64,000 nt of DNA, taken from assembly GCA_965240325.2 (NCBI GenBank), contig OZ251252.1, forward strand, positions 620,001 through 684,000. Reading direction: 5' to 3'. Positions 34,439 to 44,663 of this stretch are shown here, piece by piece. Position 1 is the stretch's first letter; every line of letters starts with the position of its first letter. Position numbers and translations under genes: made by a program. Under the pieces are notes generated by a model. That model saw nothing but the letters and a program-made list of their open reading frames with translations, had not been told where the DNA came from and searched no databases. Source of the DNA: Rebecca billardiae RCC1528 (lineage: Eukaryota > Haptophyta).

Positions 34439-34835
34439 TGGCGCTGGCGAGCGCGCGGCACGCATCGGCAACCTGCGCTGGCGACCACGCGTCGCAGCCC
34501 TCAGCCGCCACCCTGCCGAGCGTCTCGACCGCGCCCACGTGGCGGAGCGGGCCGTTCTTGGCGAGCATGACGGCTGCACGCGCAGGCTTCACCGCTGGAC
34601 GCGAGCGGGCAGGCGCCGCACGCTCCGCCGCCGCCGCGGCACGCGAGACCTCACCGCGCGCAGCAGCGCCTGCACGCACGCGCGAGCGCAGCTGCGCGGC
34701 GTCGGCGAGAGGCGCCGCTGGGACGAGGCCCGCACGGATGCGCGCGTGGATGCGTGCGCCGCCCGCGTGCTGCACGCATCTGCGCAGAGCAGCCGGCTGA
34801 AGCAGCGCCCTCCGCGCGGCGCCCACCGCCGCCAT
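31806..34835 (-). CDS. RAP-domain organelle RNA-binding protein, 1009 aa
   Basis: RAP proteins act in mitochondria or plastids in RNA processing, stability or translation. The ATG at 34835 starts an Arg/Ala-rich leader (MAAVGAARRALLQPAALRR) typical of an organelle transit peptide. In-frame sequence upstream reads into the divergent promoter and was left out. Residues about 100-650 consist of helical repeats of the FASTK/OPR kind with recurring LARALA and ELA-x-L patterns, interrupted by a Gly run (about 135-147) and a small repeat with SDLGAE/GRSDL. The RAP domain at about 731-805 has LLTVDMACGASRVALEFDGPYHH and RWKALGW-like ALRALGWRVVHVHHADV. The C-terminal 200 residues are low-complexity. 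Single exon; a 15-bp-arm hairpin lies in the coding sequence at 32981-33013. Confidence 0.88.
32981..33013. repeat. perfect hairpin inside the RAP coding sequence
   Basis: Arms 32981-32995 (starting AATCAGACG) and 32999-33013 are perfect reverse complements around a 3-base loop. It lies in a Ser/Asp/Gly linker of the protein. Confidence 0.9.
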
Positions 34836-35108
34836 CACACGCCATACAAGAGAAGCCACGCGACAAATGCGCCGGCTGTCCGCGCTTGCGGGCTGGTCAT
34901 TGTCGAGCTTGTGACTGACTGAGCCGGATGACAGATGCAGCTCTTGGTGATCGAAAAGACAGTCAGCATATCCGAAGACTATCATAGTGAAGCAGAACTG
35001 TCGAGTGCCTTCTGAGGACCAGGGCGTCTTTCTCGCACGTCGCGACCTTGAGGGTGGCGGCCACACTCTCGCGCGCATCTCCCCAAGGCCGTGGGGCGGC
35101 CGCGGGAC
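34836..35108. promoter_or_regulatory. probable bidirectional promoter, RAP / FtsH
   Basis: 273 bp separate the start codons of two divergent genes that both encode probable organelle proteins. The region is AT-richer than the flanking genes. No canonical box was identified. Confidence 0.6.
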
Positions 35109-36503
35109 ATGCTTCTCAGCGCACTGCGCGTGCCGGTCCGCCGGGCGCACGTGCTGGCGCATGCGGCGGCCCGTCCGTCCGCGCTGCCGCACGCGGCCTC
35201 GCGCCTCGCTGGCTGCCCCGAGGTGGCCGCGGCGCTGAGCGCGCGGTACGACCTGCTCGCGCTCGCGTCCGGCTCGGCGCGGCCGCTCACAACGAGCGTC
35301 TTCATGCGGAAGAGGCTACGCGCGCTGGAGGAGGAGGCTGAGAGGTCTCCCGACGACCCGGGCCGCGTGCTCGCCTACTACGACGCCGCAAACCGCGCCA
35401 AGTCGCCCGCGCTCGTCGTGCGCCACTTTGAGACGGGCGCGTACGCGGCCGACGACGCGGTCGCGAAGGAGTACATCAAGGCGTTGAGCGCGCTCGGCCG
35501 GCTCGACCGCCTGGACATGGGCGAGGTTGCCGACGCGCTCGATCGCTCGGGCGCCCGATCCGCCCTCGACCGCGTCGGCTCGCGCGGCGCAGACGACGCC
35601 ACTCGGCTTGTGGGCGGCGGCGCGCTGCGCGGCGCCACGTCCGCACGCGGCATGCTCGGCGGCGGCGGCGGCGCGACGGGGAGCGCGGGGACGCCGGACG
35701 AGCCGGTGCACGTGGTCTTCACCGAGCCGCTGCGCGCGCAGCTCTGGCGCATCGTGCGCAACCTCGCGCTCGCCGGCGTGATCATGCTTATGATCACGAT
35801 GGTGCGTGCGCGCCCCGGGGCCGCGCGACGCGCGCGCGCGCCCTGAGCGCGCGCCCTGAGCAGCGCCCGCGGCCTGCTGGGCTGCGTGCGCGCGCGCATG
35901 CGTGCGCGTGGGCGTGCGTGCGCCGGGCGGCGCGTGGCTGGCACCTGCTCGCCGCGCGCCTCTCGCGCTCGCCCGGGCGAAGGGGGCACACACCGCGGGC
36001 GGGGCCATTCGCGCCCGCGCCGCCGGGCAGCGAGCGCGCGCGCAGCGCGCTCGCGCGGTCGAGTGGGCGCGCGGCTCACAGGGAGGCGCGTGGCGGCGCG
36101 CGCGCGTGGCGCGCTCGCGCGCGCGCAGGTGCTGGAGGAGAGAGGGCTCGCGCGCGGCGGCTCGTCCGGCCTCGGCGCCTTCACCACCGACGTCAAGCCC
36201 GTGACCAACTCGTCGAAAACGTTCGACGACGTCGTCGGCGTCGACGAGGTCAAGGCGGAGCTGCAGGAGATTGTCCGGTATCTCCGCTCGCCCAAGACGT
36301 TCACGCGGCTCGGCGGCAAGCTGCCCAAGGGCGTGATGCTGACGGGGCCGCCGGGCACGGGCAAGACGCTGCTCGCGCGCGCGGTCGCGGGCGAGGCGGG
36401 CGTGCCCTTCTTTTACATGTCAGGCTCCGAGTTTGAAGAGGTGTTCGTTGGCGTGGGCGCGCGGCGGGTGCGCGACCTGTTCACCGCCGCCAAGGCGCGC
36501 TCG

Positions 36504-36535
<32 letters not shown>

Positions 36536-37725
36536 GATCGGCTCGCACCGGAACCCAAAGGACCAGCAGGCGATGAAGATGACGCTCAACCAGCTCCTGG
36601 TAGAGCTCGACGGCTTCAACCAGAACGAGGGTGTCATCGTGATCGGCGCGACCAACTTTCCAGAGGTGCTCGACCGCGCGCTGGTGCGGCCCGGCCGGTT
36701 CGACACGATGGTGAACGTGCCGCTGCCGGACGTGAAGGGGCGCGCGCAGATCCTCTCGCTGCACGCGAAGCCGATCACGCTGGGGCCGAGCGTCGACCTC
36801 GAGCGCATCGCGCGCGCCACGCCCGGCTTCTCCGGCGCCGACCTGCACAACCTGATGAACATGGCGGCGCTCAAGGCGTCGCTCGACGGGCAGGAGGCTG
36901 TGGGCATGTCGGCTCTCGAGTACGCATGCGACAAGATCCGGATGGGCGCGGAGCGCAAGTCGGCGCACATCTCGGAGGAGAACCTGCGCATGACGGCCTA
37001 CCACGAGGGCGGGCACGCGCTCGTCGCGCTGCACACCAAGGGCGCCATGCCCATCCACAAAGCCACCATCGTGCCGCGCGGCATGGCGCTCGGCATGGTA
37101 TCCTATCTCCCGGAGAAGGACCAGCTCAACATGTCGCGCGAGCAGATGCTCGCGACGCTCGACGTGGCGATGGGCGGGCGGATCGCGGAGGAGATCATCT
37201 TCGGCCCCTCCGGCGTGACCACGGGCGCGCAGGGCGACCTCGCCACCGCCACCTCCATCGCGCGCAACATGGTCACCAAGTACGGCATGTCGGACGTGGT
37301 CGGCCCGATCTACGCGCCGGACGACGAGCGAACGGCGCTCGCGCCCGCCACGCGCGAGCTGATCGACAAGGAGGTGCAGAAGATCCTCGAGGTGCGCGCG
37401 CGCGCCCGCCGCGCCCCGTGCGCGCCCGCCGCGCCCCGCGCGCGCCCGCCGCGCCTCGCGCGCGCGCGCTCCGTCCGTGCGGCCCGCCCTCCCGCCCACC
37501 GGCGCGCGCCCCCGCCCTCGCCCCTCGCGCAAACGCCCGCCCACGCCGCCGCCTCTGTCCGCGCAGGGCGCCGCCGAGCGCGCGAGGCACGTGCTCAAGA
37601 CGCACGTCAAGGAGCTGCACCTGCTGGCGGCCGGGCTGCAGAAATACGAGACTCTGAGCAAGGACGAGATCGCCAAGATTTGCAAGGGGGAGCAGCTGCC
37701 GACCACCACGCCCGAGCGGTCGTAG
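35109..37725 (+). CDS. FtsH-type AAA+ metalloprotease, i-AAA/YME1-like, 704 aa, 3 exons
   Basis: Membrane-bound ATP-dependent protease, probably of the mitochondrial inner membrane. Exons 35109-35801, 36129-37391 and 37567-37725 join in phase 0. An Arg/Ala-rich leader (1-35) suits an organelle transit peptide. Residues 60-150 resemble the YME1 N-terminal region. A single membrane segment lies at about 215-232, spanning the exon 1-2 junction. AAA module: GPPGTGKT (Walker A), IIFIDEIDA (Walker B), RPGRFD (second region of homology). Protease module: AYHEGGHALVALHT with the zinc-binding HExxH, and TTGAQGDL carrying the third ligand Asp. All catalytic residues are present, so it should be active. 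The KDQQAMKMTLNQLLVELDGF stretch favours YME1 over plastid FtsH. Exon 3 ends in a helical C-terminus. Confidence 0.93.
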
Positions 37726-39740
37726 GCACTGACGTGCTGGCTGCAGCGGTGCCGTCAGGATGATGCGCCATGCTTATACGGCCGATGCCCGATGCGAGCA
37801 GCAGTAGCATCAGACTCAGTGTCAGACAGTGACAGTCGTCATCGTCACGCCATTCCGCATTCGCCTGCTGACTCAGCTGAGCTGCGGTGAGTCGTTAAAG
37901 ACAGGTTGCACGGAAAAATGACCGCTCGCGACTGACAGATGTTACATTCACAGTGGACGCGACCTGTCCACCCGTCTTTCGGTACATCGCGCCCGTCCCA
38001 TGGCGGCCGGCGCGTGGCGCGAGTGCTTGGAAACGGAGGAGCACACGAAGGTCGTCCGTTTCCGACCTTCGCGGCCAGGGCCCGCCTCCCCGTTCGCCCG
38101 CAATCGGTACCACAGTCTGGTGCCCAGTTCCTCTCACTCCGGCAGTGGCGCGAAGCCGAAGCGCATCGGGAAGAAGCACAAGGTGACCTGGATACAGGTG
38201 GTAGATAGAGCCTTCAAGGAGGCTGCCGTCGCGAACGATCAAGATGCACCGGTTGCGGTATGCGCGTGCACCCTTGCACGAACGTGTGCTGGTCTCCTGC
38301 TGCGCTGCTCGTACCGTACGCACGAGCGCGCAACCGTGCGCACGCGCTCAGGAGGCTCGGACCACACACGCGAGTGCTTGTGAAGCTCGCCTCACGAGGC
38401 CTTCGTAGAAGAAGGCGGGCAACCGTAGCGCGCTAAGGAAGCAGGAGAAGATGCTCGCCAAACGCGTCCAGCGCGCGAGGGTGAAGCTTGCTACGGCGCG
38501 CGCGGCCTCTGCTGTTGCAGCTCGGGCCGCTGCTCCGGCCGTGCAGGCGTCTGGCGCGGGGTCCTCAGACAAGCAGGCGAACTCTGGGCAGTCTGCCTTT
38601 GCCGCCGGCAAGAAGTATCGGAAGCGCACACATTTGGTCGTGCGCGTGGCGCGCTCGCGCGCTGTGACGCAGCAAGCAGGCGATCCTTGACAAGCGCCTC
38701 GCTGACGCTCAGCAGGCCGAGGCGACGAGCGGCGCTCGACCACGCTGACAGGCACGCCCTGAGCGAGGGGGAAGGCCCCTTTCGAGACAGCACTCAGGCG
38801 CTCGACTTTGAGTATGTCATTGATCGCGCGCGTGTGTGATCACGTCAGCAAGACTAAGTCGCGCGAGGTGGAGTAGGTGGTAGCGCGCCTCTTCGCCGCA
38901 TCATCTGCAGCTGACTGGCGTGCACCCGGCCCCGCCAGCTCGCTCACGTCGCGCGCGGCAGCGGTCGGCTTCCACCCTGTTCGCACAGCGCGGCGCCGGC
39001 TGCACCGCCCGTTCCGCTGGACGCCGGCTCGCTCATCGTTGACGACTTCTTCTTCAACCCGGTCGCGCGGGCGCGGTGATGGTACGGTACACTCCGGCAG
39101 GCAGTGTCTGATGCTCTGCTATGCGTGCGCGTGCCTTTCCACGACGTCGACTCAGGCTGCTACGCGTGGCATCCAGCTCGAGGCGGAGGTCGCCAGGGCT
39201 CGCCCAAGGTCGAGTCTGCCTTGCGTGTGCTAGGTCGCCGAGGTGCGGCCGCAGGGTGCTCGCTGGCTGACTCCTGATGATGACGAGGAGTTGCGCGCCG
39301 TCGCAACCTCTCGCACGCATGGTGCCGACCGAGTCGAGCGGATGACGCTCGTGGCGGCTGCTCTTCAAATGACGCGGTCGGGCCCTTGGCGAGCTTGGGA
39401 GGAGGGCTCGGTCTGCTACATGTGCGTCAGTAGTCATGGCCTAAACCGTGCGCAAGACTCATTGAGTCGTACATGGCGCGGCAGCAACGGCCGCACCCCG
39501 TGGGCACCGTGGGCGGGCAGCCATGCTCCAAACAAAGGCCAAGGGCCGAATTCCGAAATGTAACACCAAGGTCAGTTTCCCGTGCAACCTGTCTAAATAA
39601 TATATATATATTATATATTAACGACGTGGTATGCAACGGGCAGGCGTCAGAGTCAGCAAGCTGTAGCAGCAGATCGAGCAGCAGAGACAAACACCAGGAT
39701 CAGCGCTCCTCGCCGTCGTCCCCCCCCTCATAGTCGCCCA
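37726..39740. other. 2-kb intergenic stretch without a supported gene
   Basis: Several open frames of 80-140 codons occur, for example around 38000-38383 and 39243-39563. They carry no recognisable domain, and I see no splice chain linking them. They may be debris of a mobile element. A short TA tract is at about 39598-39620. Confidence 0.5.
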
Positions 39741-41042
39741 TCACTCCATCGCCGAGCGGAAGCTCGACGCACCGTCTGGCGTCGACGCGCACGCGCCACC
39801 GCGGTGGTCGCGGTGCCACGCGTCGTCAGCCGTCGTCTCGAAGTAGTCGTCGTATGCAGCGCCCCCGCGGGCGCGTGCCCCCGGGCGCACGTGCGCCATG
39901 CGCGCGCGGGCGATGAGCATCTTGGCCTGGCCACGCAGGCAGCGCATGCCCAGCTCGCGCCGCATGGTGCCGAGCAGCGCGCGCTCGGCGGCGGGGCGCG
40001 AGGGCGCGCTGAGGCGCGCGCGCCACGTGTCCCGCCCCATCTTGGCGATCTTCTTGAGGGTGAGGTCCACCTCCACGCTCCACTCGCCGAACGCCCCCAC
40101 GACAATCGGGACGATCGCGGGGAAGGTGTCGAGCCGCGCCTCGTATGGGCCCACCTGGCCCTCAAGCGTGCCGTAGACCTCGCGGTCGAGGAGCTGCAGC
40201 TGCTTGCGCCGCTCGCGCGGGACGAGTTCCGCGCGGTGGCGCACCGCACCGTTGCGGCCGTCGCTCACCCTGTAGCGCGACTGGCTCAGCGAGATGGTCT
40301 TGACCTCGAACAGGGTACAGTTGCCGTGCACCTCGGCACTCAGGTCCACCACCGGCACGCGCTTGCGGTCCGTGCCGAGCACCGCCTGCGCCTGGGCGGT
40401 GGACTGGGCGTGCACCGAGCCGAAGATCCAGGTGTCCTCCGGCACGGCGTACACACCGGCGTACGTGCGGAAGAACCCCGCCAGCACGCGGATCACCGGG
40501 TCGTGCCGGTAGCGTGCGACGTGGTCGCCGGGGAGCGCGTTGCGGCCGGACGCGCTGAGGAGCGCGTCGCCGTACGCGTCCACCCGGATGCCAGGACCCG
40601 AGCGCGTGGGCACGTACGCCCCGGCCTGGGCCAGCGGCGCGCAGACCGGGCTGGGGATCCCGAGCGCGCGCGCCGCGATCTCGAGCCACTCACCCTGGTG
40701 GTGGACCGCCGCGCTGCCGATCGGGAGCGCGCCCACGAACGCGAGTGAGGCACGGTCCACGTTCTGGATGAGGTGCACACGGCGGTCGTCCCGCGAGAGA
40801 GAGCTGAGCTGCCGCCGCAGGAGCCAGCCGTGGGTGTTCTCGACGTCCTCCGTGATGTCCTTGGCGAGGCTGTAGTAGATGGTGCCGTCCACAGCCCGGC
40901 GTGCAGTGGGTGCCACCTGACCCGCCGGGAGGTGGAGCACGCAGTAAGGCTGCCGGTTGGGCACAGCTGGCGCCTCCTGCTCGGCGAGCTGGAGGCGCTC
41001 CCAGATGGTCGCGAGCGTCCGCCCGTCGAGCGCCGAGCCCAT
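39741..41042 (-). CDS. unrecognised protein, possible PD-(D/E)XK-like core, 433 aa
   Basis: I do not recognise the family. The ATG at 41042 follows a TATATAT run; the same frame stays open upstream to 41294, so the start is uncertain. The N-terminal half is mixed alpha/beta without membrane segments. Around residues 240-280 the pattern VPVVDLSAEV followed 10 residues later by FEVK is the spacing of a PD-(D/E)XK nuclease-type metal site, but this is weak evidence. The C-terminal third is basic and helical (RERRKQLQLLDREVYGTLEG, then a conserved-looking VVGAFGEWSVEV segment), which could bind nucleic acid. Base composition is host-like. A mobile-element origin is possible, but no repeats flank it. 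Confidence 0.55.
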   Translation of the reverse strand: MGSALDGRTLATIWERLQLAEQEAPAVPNRQPYCVLHLPAGQVAPTARRAVDGTIYYSLAKDITEDVENTHGWLLRRQLSSLSRDDRRVHLIQNVDRASLAFVGALPIGSAAVHHQGEWLEIAARALGIPSPVCAPLAQAGAYVPTRSGPGIRVDAYGDALLSASGRNALPGDHVARYRHDPVIRVLAGFFRTYAGVYAVPEDTWIFGSVHAQSTAQAQAVLGTDRKRVPVVDLSAEVHGNCTLFEVKTISLSQSRYRVSDGRNGAVRHRAELVPRERRKQLQLLDREVYGTLEGQVGPYEARLDTFPAIVPIVVGAFGEWSVEVDLTLKKIAKMGRDTWRARLSAPSRPAAERALLGTMRRELGMRCLRGQAKMLIARARMAHVRPGARARGGAAYDDYFETTADDAWHRDHRGGACASTPDGASSFRSAME

Positions 41043-41396
41043 ATATATATATAACGCGCTGCGTGGCAGTGGCATAGAGCTGCCATGCTGTCTGATGATG
41101 TCGTGCCAATTTGACGAGCGCCTCAGTAGCTGACAGCAGCGCCGCCGGCCCCGCCAGCCAGCAGCAGGGTCCGCGTTCAACGGCGGAGACGAATAATCGT
41201 CGCGGCGCGGGCCGCCGCCGCCTCGTCCAGGGCGACGACGCGCAACCGTCGTCCGGCTTGCCGAGGACAGTGGTCTGTGACCACTACGCGACACATGCCG
41301 CAGGCAGGGCCACCCGGCGCCGGTTGGGACTGTGCGGCGCGTGCCACCGCCGCGCCCGTGCGCCGTGCCCCGCCGACGCTGCAGCGCGCCGCGCGG
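41043..41396. other. intergenic, no gene seen
   Basis: Contains the TA stretch 41041-41052 next to the upstream gene's start, then GC-rich DNA up to the stop of the PIP-box gene. No motif was found. Confidence 0.5.
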
Positions 41397-44365
41397 CTAG
41401 AACGTCGGCACCCGCCGCGCCGCCCAGGCCGCCTCCGGCTCCGGCCCGGCCACGGCCTCGCCGGTGCACCGCCCGCCCTCCGCCGTGCCCGCGGCGTCCG
41501 CTGCCACCTTGCCCGAGCAGACACGCCCGCTATGGGGCGCGCTGCCACCCTCGCAGCCCTCGGCCGCGGGCGATGGCACGGCAGTGCCCGCGTCCGAAGC
41601 CTGCGTGCCGGCCTCACCGCTCAGCCGCGCAGAGGCAGAGTCTGCGTCGTCCGCGTCGGCGACGGCAAGCGCGGCGTGCGCGGCAGCGGTGTGGATGGCT
41701 GCGTGCGCGGCCGCCGCCGCCGCGGCGTCTGGCTCCGCCTCGCCCGCCGACGCGTCCATCGGGTCGGCCGCCGAGATTGCGATCTCGTTCGCCTCGGCGG
41801 GCGCGTCCGCCGAGATTGCGATCTCGTGCGGGGCGTGCGACGCCGGGTGCGCGGGCGCGTCCGCCGAGACCGCCGGCTCGTCTACGCCGTGCTGCGCGCT
41901 CGACCAGGGGGCCCCTGGCTGCGGCCGCTGCCACGGCGGCGGCTCCGCGCACGCGCCGCTGCGCGCCCCGCTCAGCTCCGCGCTCAGCGTCAGCTCGGGG
42001 CTCTGCGGCGGCTCTGCCGCCATCGGCTGCGGCGGCGGCTGCTCAGGCGCGCCCCCCTCCTGCGTGGCTGGCGCGCGCGAGCTGTGCTCATCCCAGTCGC
42101 GGCCTGCGCCGTCCGCGCTGCCACCGGCGCCGCCGGCGCCGCCGTGGCCACCGGCGCTGCCGTCCGCGCCGCCAGCGGCGTCGTCACTGGCGTCGTCGCT
42201 CGTGCCGCGCGGGCCGCGCTCCTCACGCCGCGCGGCGGCGGCGGCGGGCGCGGCGGCCGGCGCGGCCGCCACCGACGCCGGCGCGTGCGACACACCGGCC
42301 GAGTGCGGCTCACCCGCGCCCTGTGCCGCCTCGAGCGCGCCCGTCAGATCCGCGAGGAAGTTGCCGTCGGCCGTCACGATCTGGATCCAGTCGTCGAGCA
42401 CGCCCATCGCCTCGTCGATCGCGCTCTCAAACGAGTCCAGAAAATCCGAGTAATTATTCTGGCGGGGTGAAGTAATTGCGCAGCAATTCATTGGCGGGGA
42501 GGCGGCCGCGCGCGATGCGCGCGTGACGGGCGCGTGTGCGTGCGGACGCGCCGCGGACGGCGGGACGGGGATGGGGCGTGAGCGGCGGTGCGCCGCGCGG
42601 CGCCGCGGGCGAGCGGCGGAACTGCCGCTTCCCGCCGGGCGGCCAGCAGCTGTGCCGTGGCCCCTCCGCGCGCGCGAGCGTCGTGCGTGCGCGTGTGCGC
42701 GGCCAGCGCGACGGCGCAGCAGCCGCGAGGCACACCGCCACAGCCGCCCCGGACTTCCCGGACTCCCCCGGACTCCTCCGGACTCCTCCGGGCCTTGGAA
42801 GTGGGAGAGGGCGCGCGCGCGCGGGCGCACCATCCACCCGAGGTCCTCGTCGGCGAGCTTCCGCTCCCACAGCCGGTGGCCGCGAGGCACGTCGCCACCG
42901 AGGTGCGCGTTGCGAACCGCCTGCGAGCGCGCGCGGTGCGCGTGCGGTGTGCGCGCGGCGCGCGTAGTGTGCGCGCGCGCCGGAGGGTGGGGCCGAGGGG
43001 GCGCGCGCCGTGGCCCGTGCGTCAGGCGGACGGGCAGGGCGCGCCCCCCACGTGGGCGTGGCAGGCCGTCCGCAGCAACGACGCCTCAGGCCGGTGCCAG
43101 CGTCCGCTGTAACGGCGGCCGTTACTGGCGGCGGCTGCTCGGCCGACAGTTGGGAGGGGCGCCCGCGCCGCCCGCGCCTCTGCCGCCGCCTGCGCGGGCG
43201 CGCGCGCGCCACGCCCGCACGCGCACGCCGCGCCGCAGCCCCCGTCCCGACAGCACACCACGCCGCGCACCGCACGGCACGCCGCCCCCCACTCGCCCTC
43301 GCCGGCGGCACACCCGGCAGACACTCAGCGCGCGCGCTCGCCGCCCTTCGCGCGGCGCTTCGCGCGCGCAAGCTCCCGAGCCCGCGCGCGCGCGCCGCGC
43401 CAGCGCGCGTTCGCGCGGCGCGCGCCGCGCGCCGCCGCGCGCCGCACCTCCAGCAGGCGGTCCGCGCTGTCGAGCGGGAAGAGCACCGCGCGGCTCTCGC
43501 GCGAGCCGTCGCCGTACGTCATCGCGTAGTGCTCCACGCCGCCCGGCAGGTGGTCCGCGTACGCGACACGCTTGCGCTTGTACTCGCTGTGTTTCGTTAA
43601 AACGCGCCGCGCCTGCGCCTTGCGCAGCGCGATCGTCTGGCGCGCCTCGTCGTCCGCGTCGTCGCACGCGTCGTCGTCGTCGTCGTCGTCTTCGTCGTCG
43701 TCCGAGCCGCCGAGCGCGCGACGCCTCGGCGCCGCCTTCGACGCGCGCCCCGCCGCGCCGGACTCCTGCGACAGCTTCAGCTTTGCCCCGGGCGCCGCGC
43801 CGCGCTCGGCCGCCGCCGCCGCGCCGCCGCAGCTGCCGCCGCCGCCGCCGCCGCCGAGCGAGGACGAGCCCGCGGCGGCGGCCTTCGAGCGCGAGGGGCT
43901 GGGCGGGGCGCCGTCGGGGAGCGCCCGGGCGCGCCGGTGCTCCCTCCACGCGGCGGGCAGCGACTTCACCTTCACCTTCGTCCGGAAGTGCACGAAGTAC
44001 TTGTCCGCCCGCGAGCCGTCCTGGCGCAGCTGCCGTTCGACTGTCCAGCCGGGCGGCGGGACCTTGGTCTCGTCGGGCGGCGGCCCGGCGGGCGCGGCGG
44101 CGGCGCGCTTGGGCGCGGGCTTGCTCGTCGCGCCCTCGCGCGACGCCGGACCGCTCCTCGCGTCAGATGCCGGCCGCTCGCGCTTGGCGCCGGCCGCGGC
44201 CGCGCCGCGGCGCGCGCCCGCTTGCTGCGCGCGCGGCTGGGGGGTGTCCGACTCGAAGTCGTCGTCGGGGTCGCCGGGCTGCGGTCGTGCCGTATAGAAC
44301 GATGTCATCTTCGCCTGGCCCGGGTCGTTCCCCTTCGCCTTCTTGCCGCCGCGCGGCTGCGGCAT
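41397..44365 (-). CDS. PIP-box protein with MBD-like segment, 689 aa, 3 exons
   Basis: Exons on the minus strand are 44365-43448, 42920-42831 and 42458-41397, joined in phase 0 with GTGCG donors. Residues 17-24 read QAKMTSFY, a canonical PCNA-interacting box (Q-x-x-M-x-x-F-Y), close to a basic patch. Residues 103-145 (PPPGWTVERQLRQDGSRADKYFVHF and onward, in part) resemble the start of a methyl-CpG-binding/TAM domain. An Asp-rich run lies at about 235-255 and is followed by basic RVLTKHSEYKRKRVAYAD. Exon 2 encodes GGDVPRGHRLWERKLADEDLGW. Exon 3 begins NNYSDFLDSFESAIDEAMGVLDDW and ends in 280 low-complexity Ala/Pro/Ser residues. The protein is nuclear by inference. Exon 3's junction is the least certain; it could be a separate gene. 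Confidence 0.55.
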
Positions 44366-44663
44366 CGCGCGCGATCGAGCGAGGGCCACACGCGCGAGGC
44401 GCCAGTGCTCGGGTGGCGGCGGGCGGCGGACAAGGTTTTATGACCAACCGTCTTCTCGAGCGGACAAACATGATCCGGGGCGTGATCCGGCAACCTGCGG
44501 CGGCAGCCGTCGCGGTGCGGGTCGTAACACTCGACGCGGTGGTTGAGTGGCTGTCCAGCGCGCTGATTGGCGGGCGCCTTGGCCGACGTCATAGTCGATT
44601 TATTAGGCGCGCCATCCACAAGAGATCTTCCCGACGAGGCGCTGGGCGCTGCGCTGGCCCGGG
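44366..44663. promoter_or_regulatory. probable bidirectional promoter, PIP-box gene / ACBP-PH gene
   Basis: 298 bp between divergent start codons, less GC-rich than the flanking genes. No clear core promoter motif. Confidence 0.55.

Noticed and set aside
31809-34922. Long plus-strand frames over the RAP gene
   Set aside because: Arg-rich shadows of the RAP coding sequence without domain similarity.
37939-38383. Possible small genes in the FtsH downstream gap
   Set aside because: Three overlapping frames of similar length with no motif, no splice continuity and no clear start context.
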